Positions 1 through 4,702 of a stretch of 6,747 bases of DNA are shown piece by piece. The notes under the pieces are model-generated. The model was not told where the DNA came from. It did not search any database and saw nothing but the letters and a program-made list of their open reading frames with translations. The stretch is taken from positions 1 through 6,747 of the forward strand of contig JAFXJE010000037.1 of the NCBI GenBank assembly GCA_017532485.1, in the 5' to 3' direction. Origin of the DNA: Peptococcaceae bacterium. GTDB taxonomy: Bacteria > Bacillota > Peptococcia > Peptococcales > Peptococcaceae. A program made the position numbers and the translations under genes. Position 1 is the first letter of the stretch. Each line of letters starts with the position of its first letter.

Positions 1-24
1 GCCTCGCCTCCACACTTGCTCAAA

Positions 25-55
25 TTTTATTTCATTAAGACCTAATGAAATAAAA
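25..55. repeat. Perfect 13-bp inverted repeat with 5-nt loop
   Basis: The arm TTTTATTTCATTA (25-37) is followed by the loop AGACC and its exact reverse complement (43-55). The stem is almost all A/T, and neither strand has a clean T-tract directly after it, so a classic rho-independent terminator is unlikely. It lies between a putative minus-strand promoter (75-104) and a minus-strand GGAGG at 7-11. It could therefore be an operator or a leader hairpin for a divergent gene outside the window. The symmetry is seen directly; the role is inferred. Confidence 0.6.
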
Positions 56-74
56 AATATATATTGATAGTATC

Positions 75-104
75 ATTATATAACATAGTGCCTGCTTTTT
101 TCAA
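75..104 (-). promoter_or_regulatory. Putative minus-strand sigma-A-type promoter
   Basis: Read on the minus strand, TTGAAA (104 to 99, 5 of 6 to TTGACA) is followed by an 18-nt spacer and a perfect TATAAT (80 to 75). Transcription would start near position 68 and run leftwards out of the window. It would pass through the 13-bp inverted repeat and a GGAGG at 11 to 7, which lies at a suitable distance for a start codon just left of position 1. The region is AT-rich, so a chance match is possible, but promoter, leader and ribosome site in the right order strengthen the case. Confidence 0.45.
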
Positions 105-173
105 TGCTTTTTTCCTATTCTTTCCCTATGAAAATATTCTTTGTGTCACCCAATCTTTATTAAAATGCAAAAA

Positions 174-203
174 ACCACATTCCATTTTTAGGAAAAATGT
201 GGT
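174..203. terminator. Hairpin, possible (bidirectional) terminator
   Basis: ACCACATT (174-181) pairs with AATGTGGT (196-203), with a further CC/GG pair (182-183 with 191-192) possible in the loop. On the minus strand the stem is followed by TTTTTGCATTTT, a reasonable terminator tail. On the + strand it is followed only by ATTTTAC, which is weak. It sits 46 nt before the prepilin ribosome site, so it may separate the prepilin operon from neighbouring transcription. It could also be a structured piece of the prepilin mRNA leader, depending on where that transcript starts, which I cannot place confidently. TACAAT at 208-213 is a possible + strand -10 element but lacks a good -35. Confidence 0.35.
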
Positions 204-248
204 ATTTTACAATTGGAAATATTTTGAAATTGGTGTTTGGGTATTTTA

Positions 249-256
249 GGGGGAGG
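249..256 (+). promoter_or_regulatory. Ribosome binding site fixing a GTG start for the prepilin
   Basis: GGGGGAGG lies 8 nt before GTG at 265 and 23 nt before the first in-frame ATG at 280. The spacing supports the GTG start. A weaker AAGGTGG at 263-269 could serve the ATG; choosing it would only shorten the leader peptide by five residues and would not change the mature protein. Confidence 0.7.
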
Positions 257-264
257 CAAGAAAG

Positions 265-657
265 GTGGAAAAGAGAGTAATGTTATTAAAGAAAAAAGGC
301 GGTTTTACCTTGATTGAATTAATTGTGGTGTTAGTAATTATGGGGCTGTTGACAGCGGCGATTGTGCCGACTGTGACGCAGTATGTGGGTACAGCTAGGG
401 AAACGGTGACGCGTTCCAATTTGCAAATGATTGAAAACAGTGCACAGCTTTATCTGGCAGATTTATTATTAGCTGGTGAGTTTCCTAACGGTTTAATTAT
501 TACAGCAGATAAATTGGTGGAGCAAGGTTATTTGACGGCTTTACCAAGTGATGAACAATATGAAATTAAGTTTTCTTTCAAGAAAAATCAACAATTTGCA
601 ATTGAAGTAACACCCCAAAATATGACAACAGTTGACACCGTCGGGGAACAACGCTAA
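265..657 (+). CDS. Type IV prepilin-like protein (N-terminal methylation domain)
   Basis: This 130-residue protein has a short basic leader (residues 1-13) ending KKKGG, then FTLIELIVVLVIMGLL. That is the prepilin peptidase site: cleavage after Gly13, a new N-terminal Phe14 that is normally methylated, and Glu18 as the conserved mature Glu5. The hydrophobic helix runs over about 14-37 and carries Gly27 and Pro35, equivalent to Gly14 and Pro22 of mature type IV pilins. The globular part is small (mature protein 117 residues) and has no cysteine, so there is no disulfide-bounded loop. It could be a pilin, a pseudopilin of a type II secretion or competence (ComGC-like) system, or a minor subunit; the sequence does not decide. 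No prepilin peptidase, assembly ATPase or platform gene is in the window. It leads a probable operon with the 107-residue unknown gene, galE and pgi. Fold class is certain; exact role is unknown. Confidence 0.88.
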   Translation: MEKRVMLLKKKGGFTLIELIVVLVIMGLLTAAIVPTVTQYVGTARETVTRSNLQMIENSAQLYLADLLLAGEFPNGLIITADKLVEQGYLTALPSDEQYEIKFSFKKNQQFAIEVTPQNMTTVDTVGEQR

Positions 658-690
658 AATGAAGAAAATGAGCAGATAAAGGGGATTAGC

Positions 691-1014
691 ATGGATTGGG
701 AAGAATATTTTCCTGATGGAAAATCTATGGTTGCTGGAGCACAAGCACGCTTAAAGGCGGACGAAGGGAGAATTCGTTATGTGAATGGCAAATATAAATG
801 TTTAGACAGCACTGAAAGCGGCTGGCTTTACAATATAGTGTTTTCCGTGCAGGATGATGAATTGGTTATAGTTGAGCAGGAACAAAATAATGTGGTGCGT
901 TTACCACTAGCTCAGGTAGAATATTTGAAATTACGCCCTTATTATTTTGCTGCCTGTATAGGCTTTAAAGCCTTTATCTTTTACAGCTCTGAGCAGATGG
1001 GAGAGGAAAACTGA
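691..1014 (+). CDS. Conserved-context protein of unknown function (107 aa)
   Basis: I do not recognise this protein. It is a soluble-looking 107-residue product with no signal peptide. The N-terminal 30 residues are charged and look helical, the middle (30-80) alternates in a way typical of beta strands, and a short hydrophobic stretch (about 84-98) lies near the C-terminus. There are two cysteines (37 and 89) and no known catalytic motif. It is likely a real gene: AAAGGGGA (678-685) lies 5 nt before the ATG, the preceding gene ends 33 nt upstream, and its TGA (1012-1014) shares its last base with the ATG of galE. That overlap suggests translational coupling to galE. A role linked to the prepilin or to sugar-nucleotide metabolism is possible from position only. 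Confidence 0.72.
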   Translation: MDWEEYFPDGKSMVAGAQARLKADEGRIRYVNGKYKCLDSTESGWLYNIVFSVQDDELVIVEQEQNNVVRLPLAQVEYLKLRPYYFAACIGFKAFIFYSSEQMGEEN

Positions 1015-2027
1015 TGAACATCTTGGTGGCAGGCGGTGCAGGATATATTGGCAGCCATACTTGTCTGGTCTTGTTAGAAGCTGGGCATCAAGTAATTGTT
1101 GCTGATAATTTAATTAATAGTAAAATGGAAGCTGTACGCCGTGTTGAGCAATTAACGGGGAAAAATATTAAATTTTATTTGGCTGATGTTACTGATGAAA
1201 AGGCGATGGAACAGCTCTTTAGTGAAAATAAAATCGATGGAATTATTCATTTTGCTGGACTCAAAGCTGTAGGGGAGTCGGTGGAGCAGCCACTTAAATA
1301 TTATCATAACAATGTAGTCAGTACGATGGTTTTAGCCAAAATGATGGAACGCTATGGTGTGAAAAAATTTGTTTTCAGCTCTTCGGCGACAGTTTATGGC
1401 GATAATGAAATACCTTTTGTGGAAACGATGCAACTGCTGCCAACAACTAATCCTTATGGGCAGACAAAGGTGATGAGTGAACAGATTTTGACAGATTTAG
1501 CAGCTGTGCATGAGGATTGGGCAGTAACGCTGCTGCGTTATTTTAATCCAATAGGAGCTCATCCAAGTGGCAGGATAGGGGAAGACCCTCAAGGTATTCC
1601 CAATAATTTAATGCCGTACATTAGTCAAGTAGCTGCTGGTCAACGCGAATACTTGCGTGTCTGGGGGGATGATTATCCTACGATTGATGGGACTGGTGTT
1701 CGTGACTATATTCATGTGATGGATTTGGCGGAAGGTCATGTGAAAGCACTGGAAAGCATGGATGAACAGAAAGGATTGGCTGTCTACAATTTGGGTACTG
1801 GTCGAGGTACAAGTGTTTTAGAATTAGTTAAAGCTTTTGAAACAGTAAATAAAATAAAAATTCCATATCAGGTTAAGGAACGACGCGCTGGAGATATAGC
1901 CGAATTTTATGCTGACGCTGGTAAGGCTGCCAGATGCTTGGGCTGGAAAACCACGAGGACCATTGAAGATATGTGTCGCGATACTTGGAATTGGCAAAGC
2001 CAAAATCCACGAGGATATGAGGAATAA
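1014..2027 (+). CDS. galE: UDP-glucose 4-epimerase
   Basis: GalE interconverts UDP-galactose and UDP-glucose in the cytosol with bound NAD+, serving the Leloir pathway and supplying UDP-Gal for surface sugars. The 337 residues match the usual length (E. coli 338) and the whole chain follows the E. coli type. The NAD-binding GGAGYIG is at residues 7-13, the HFAGLKAVGES segment starts at 79, and the short-chain dehydrogenase catalytic set is Ser124, Tyr148 and Lys152. RYFNPIGAHPSG starts at 175 and GVRDYIHVMDLA at 228. The position matching E. coli Tyr299 (Cys307 in human GALE), which gates acceptance of N-acetylated sugars, is Phe298 by my reading. A bulky residue there suggests UDP-Glc/UDP-Gal only, as inference. 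The start overlaps the previous stop by one base, with GGGAGAGG (999-1006) as ribosome site inside that gene. pgi follows after 16 nt. Confidence 0.96.
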   Translation: MNILVAGGAGYIGSHTCLVLLEAGHQVIVADNLINSKMEAVRRVEQLTGKNIKFYLADVTDEKAMEQLFSENKIDGIIHFAGLKAVGESVEQPLKYYHNNVVSTMVLAKMMERYGVKKFVFSSSATVYGDNEIPFVETMQLLPTTNPYGQTKVMSEQILTDLAAVHEDWAVTLLRYFNPIGAHPSGRIGEDPQGIPNNLMPYISQVAAGQREYLRVWGDDYPTIDGTGVRDYIHVMDLAEGHVKALESMDEQKGLAVYNLGTGRGTSVLELVKAFETVNKIKIPYQVKERRAGDIAEFYADAGKAARCLGWKTTRTIEDMCRDTWNWQSQNPRGYEE

Positions 2028-2043
2028 AAGAGGAGGACAAATT

Positions 2044-3312
2044 ATGTCAAATATTAGAGTAGATGTTAGCGAAGCAATTGCTCAATTGCCAATTGAAAGT
2101 TATCAGGGAAAAATTAATGAAGTGCATACTCGCTTGCACAGTGGCCAAGAAAAATTTGCCGGTTGGGTAGATTATCCGTCTACAGTTGATGGTAATTTGA
2201 TTTGGCAAATTATGACTACTGCTTGGAAAATTCAAAAGCAATGTACAGCTTTTGTTGTAATTGGTATCGGAGGCTCTTATTTAGGGGCGAAGTCTTGTAT
2301 TGAATTGCTGCAATCGCCATTTTACAATGAATTTTTTGCCAAAGAAAGAAACTTGCCGAAAGTTTATTTTGCTGGTCATCATTTGAGCAGTGTTTATTAC
2401 CATGAATTGCTGCACAATTTGAAAAAAGAAGAAGTTTGTGTTTGCGTTATTTCTCGTTCTGGGAAAACTTTGGAACCGATGATTGTTTTCGATATGTTTA
2501 AAGATTTCTTAAAGGAAAAATACGGCGAAAATGCTAAAGAACGCATTTATGCAATTACAGGCACCAGCGGTCCACTGCGTGAAGAAGCAGAGGCTGAGGG
2601 CTATACTACTTTTGATGTACCTGATGATATTGTTGGTCGTTTCTCTGTGTTGACACCAGTGGGTTTGTTGCCAATTGCTGTGGCTGGTATCGATTTAGAG
2701 GCTATTTTGCAAGGGGCAAGACAGGCAGAAGTGGCTTGCAGCAATCCTGATTTAAAAGAAAATGAATGTTACCAATATGCCTTGGTGCGTCATTTGTTGA
2801 TGGAACAGGGCAAGGATATGGAAATATTTGAAGTTTATGACGGCAAATTGCGCTATTTCACCGAATGGTTGAAGCAGCTCTTCTCGGAAAGTGAATGTAA
2901 AGATGGTAAAGGTATTTTTACAGCTTCCTTGCAAATGAGCACCGATTTACATTCTATGGGTCAATTTTTGCAGGAAGGTAAACAGAATTTCTTTGAAACT
3001 GCTGTAATTATTGAGGATATTACCTATGATGTAATGCTGCCAAATGGTGGTTTCGATGATGTGAAGACTTTGCATCAATTAAATAGAGTTGTGCGTGAAA
3101 GTGTGAAAGAAGCTCATATTGATGAAAACAATACACCGAATATTGTAATTACTTTACCTGAAATTTCTGCGTACACTTATGGTAAAATGGTGTATTTCTT
3201 TGAAAAAGCGTGTGCTGTATCTAGCTATTTAAATGGTATCGACCCATTTACTCAACCAGGTGTAGAGAGTTACAAGCATAAAATTCGCGAAAGATTAGGG
3301 ATTGTAAAATAA
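2044..3312 (+). CDS. pgi: Glucose-6-phosphate isomerase
   Basis: Pgi interconverts glucose-6-phosphate and fructose-6-phosphate in glycolysis and gluconeogenesis. The ATG at 2044 was chosen because AGGAGG (2031-2036) precedes it by 7 nt; the frame is open 135 nt further upstream but only inside galE. The product is 422 residues, slightly shorter than the roughly 450 of Bacillus-type enzymes. The sugar-phosphate binding SIS fold shows GIGGSYLGA (74-82) and VISRSGKTLEP (135-145). VGRFSVLTPVGLLPIAVAG (197-215) matches PGI signature 1, except that Val197 replaces the usual Gly/Pro. SMGQFLQEG (304-312) is the conserved acidic segment, and FTQPGVESYK (402-411) fits signature 2 with its catalytic-region Lys411. 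The SRSGKT loop differs from the common SKSGTT phosphate loop. It is the last gene of the cluster, followed after 6 nt by a terminator. Function is secure; the loop differences look like lineage variation. Confidence 0.95.
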   Translation: MSNIRVDVSEAIAQLPIESYQGKINEVHTRLHSGQEKFAGWVDYPSTVDGNLIWQIMTTAWKIQKQCTAFVVIGIGGSYLGAKSCIELLQSPFYNEFFAKERNLPKVYFAGHHLSSVYYHELLHNLKKEEVCVCVISRSGKTLEPMIVFDMFKDFLKEKYGENAKERIYAITGTSGPLREEAEAEGYTTFDVPDDIVGRFSVLTPVGLLPIAVAGIDLEAILQGARQAEVACSNPDLKENECYQYALVRHLLMEQGKDMEIFEVYDGKLRYFTEWLKQLFSESECKDGKGIFTASLQMSTDLHSMGQFLQEGKQNFFETAVIIEDITYDVMLPNGGFDDVKTLHQLNRVVRESVKEAHIDENNTPNIVITLPEISAYTYGKMVYFFEKACAVSSYLNGIDPFTQPGVESYKHKIRERLGIVK

Positions 3313-3318
3313 TCCGTT

Positions 3319-3370
3319 AAGTCCTCCGTTTGTCTGATATTTTTTCGTCAGCTAAGGGGGACTTTTTGTT
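3319..3370 (+). terminator. Rho-independent terminator after pgi
   Basis: AAGTCCTCC (3319-3327) pairs over nine positions, one a G-T wobble, with GGGGGACTT (3356-3364). The T-run from 3363 to 3367 continues into GTTTCGTTT. The 28-nt loop contains a smaller CTGA/TCAG pairing. The stem begins 6 nt after the pgi stop, so it ends the prepilin-galE-pgi transcript and insulates the efflux operon. Confidence 0.8.
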
Positions 3371-3419
3371 TCGTTTAAAAAGTCAGCAAATAGTGACAAA
3401 AATGCTGTTTGGGAAGTTT

Positions 3420-3447
3420 TTGCTTGCTTTTTAAAGGCCGATATACT
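3420..3447 (+). promoter_or_regulatory. Putative promoter of the RND efflux operon
   Basis: TATACT (3442-3447, 5 of 6 to TATAAT) is preceded after 16 nt by TTGCTT (3420-3425, 3 of 6 to TTGACA). The predicted start near 3454 lies just before the palindrome at 3460-3483, so a protein bound there would block the polymerase. The -35 is weak, but the position between the pgi terminator and the operator is right. Confidence 0.5.
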
Positions 3448-3459
3448 ATCATATTTTTT

Positions 3460-3483
3460 AGGTGACTGACTGGTCAGTCACCT
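3460..3483. promoter_or_regulatory. TetR-family-type operator palindrome
   Basis: The arm AGGTGACTGAC (3460-3470) and its exact reverse complement (3473-3483) flank a 2-nt TG centre, giving 24 bp with 22 bp in perfect dyad symmetry. The GACTGAC/GTCAGTC core and compact form are typical of operators for TetR-family repressors, which commonly control RND pump operons in response to pump substrates. It sits just downstream of the predicted -10 box and 35 nt before the adaptor start codon, ideal for repression. No repressor gene is in the window. The palindrome is seen directly; the class of binding protein is inferred. Confidence 0.75.
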
Positions 3484-3518
3484 TTGATTTTGCTGATTTA
3501 ATTTGGGAGGTACAAGTA

Positions 3519-4691
3519 ATGAATACAACAACAAGATGGAAAAAAATTGTGAGTACGGTAAGTATTGCCGGACTATTGGCTGGTGTGCTGGCAGGTTGTG
3601 GTGGTCAGCAAGCTGTAGTGGAAGAAACTGTGCAATTAGGGACACCAGTAGAAATCGAAGTGGTGCAGCCACAAGATTTTGATAAGGTCGTAACTTTGGG
3701 TGGGATTACAGCAGCGAAATCTACTGTTAATGTGATTGCTAAAGTTAATGGCATGGAGCAAATTGCTGCAGTAAATGTCAAAGTTGGTGATAAGGTAAGT
3801 GCTGGTCAAGTTTTAGCGCAAATTGACAGTACAACGATGCAAATTACTGTATCTAATGCCCAAATGGCTTATGATGATGCTTTAAGAAATTATGAGAATA
3901 ATCAGGCATTATTTGAATTGGGTGCTTTAAGTCAACAAAATATGAATCAATTGGAAATGGCTTTAAAAAATGCAGAAAATAATTTGCGTTCTGCTAAATT
4001 AGGGTTGGGCTATCTGACAGTAACTGCTCCAATCAGTGGTACAGTGACTATGGTTAATGCAGAAGTTGGTTCTTATGCGACAGCGAGTGCGCCGATGTTT
4101 GAAATTGCCAATGTTGATACTTTGAAAATATCTGCAGGTATTAATGAAAAAAATGTCAGCAAAATTGCCATTGGTCAAGAAGTATTGGTAAAAATCAATT
4201 CTGCATCTGAGGAATGGATGACAGGAACAATTACAGAAATCAGTAAAGTGATGAATATGAATACTAAAAATTATCCTATTACTATTGCATTGAATAATCA
4301 GGATAATGAATTAGTTGCTGGAATGTATGCAGAAATTAAAGTTGTAGTTGACCATGTTGATGATAGATTGGTAATTCCTGTTCAAGCTATTGTTTATAAA
4401 GATGCTCAGCCTGTTGTTTATACAGTCCAGGAAGATGGAACAGTTAAAGAATGTGTGGTAGAATTAGGTTTAAATGACGGCGACCAGTATGTAATTGAAA
4501 GTGGTTTAACTGCAGGTGACAAAATGGTCGTTAAAGGTAACAGCAAATTAGTAAATGGTGAAGCGGTAACAGTTTACAATGCTGAACCTGAAAATAGTCA
4601 GGCAGCAGAAGAAACTGAGGTTCCGGAAGCAAATGCTGAATTGACAGAAGACTCTCCTGAAGAAGATGCTGCTCCGGCAGAAGCAGAGTGA
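3519..4691 (+). CDS. RND efflux periplasmic adaptor, lipoprotein (HlyD/MexA-AcrA family)
   Basis: This membrane-fusion subunit links the RND pump that follows to an exit channel or the cell envelope. The ATG at 3519 is used: GGGAGG (3505-3510) lies 8 nt before it, while the frame's upstream GTG at 3462 lies inside the operator. The product is 390 residues. A lipoprotein signal spans 1-26 (RWKK, then a hydrophobic core) with lipobox LAGC and Cys27 as lipid anchor. The first lipoyl half has GDKVSAGQVLAQID (90-103), and a rather short helical hairpin covers about 105-160. The second lipoyl half has LTVTAPISGTV (166-176) and VGSYATASAPMFEIA (183-197). Beta-barrel (about 200-280) and membrane-proximal (about 281-353) domains follow. 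The last 36 residues are a glutamate/alanine/proline-rich tail (12 Glu, 2 Asp, no Lys or Arg), unusual for the family. The substrate cannot be read from sequence. Confidence 0.93.
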   Translation: MNTTTRWKKIVSTVSIAGLLAGVLAGCGGQQAVVEETVQLGTPVEIEVVQPQDFDKVVTLGGITAAKSTVNVIAKVNGMEQIAAVNVKVGDKVSAGQVLAQIDSTTMQITVSNAQMAYDDALRNYENNQALFELGALSQQNMNQLEMALKNAENNLRSAKLGLGYLTVTAPISGTVTMVNAEVGSYATASAPMFEIANVDTLKISAGINEKNVSKIAIGQEVLVKINSASEEWMTGTITEISKVMNMNTKNYPITIALNNQDNELVAGMYAEIKVVVDHVDDRLVIPVQAIVYKDAQPVVYTVQEDGTVKECVVELGLNDGDQYVIESGLTAGDKMVVKGNSKLVNGEAVTVYNAEPENSQAAEETEVPEANAELTEDSPEEDAAPAEAE

Positions 4692-4702
4692 GGTGGAGCT
4701 AG

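Noticed and set aside
1..45. Possible C-terminal tail of a + strand gene ending at TAA 43-45
   Set aside because: Only 14 codons are visible and no family can be recognised; the minus-strand ribosome site and promoter give a better explanation, though it is not excluded.
64..249. Open frame of 61 codons before the prepilin gene (TTG start)
   Set aside because: No ribosome site before 64, phenylalanine-rich AT-driven composition, and it overlaps a hairpin; looks like intergenic DNA.
1909..2043. Upstream extension of the pgi frame inside galE
   Set aside because: It overlaps the coding end of galE and lies before a clear ribosome site for ATG 2044; known Pgi proteins start at the later site.
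3384..3407. CAGCA/TGCTG inverted repeat upstream of the efflux promoter
   Set aside because: Only 5-bp arms with a 14-nt gap; expected by chance in AT-rich DNA.
3462..3518. Longer adaptor start (GTG at 3462) adding 19 residues
   Set aside because: That start lies inside the operator palindrome, has no ribosome site, and would place acidic residues before a normal lipoprotein signal; ATG at 3519 has a good GGGAGG.
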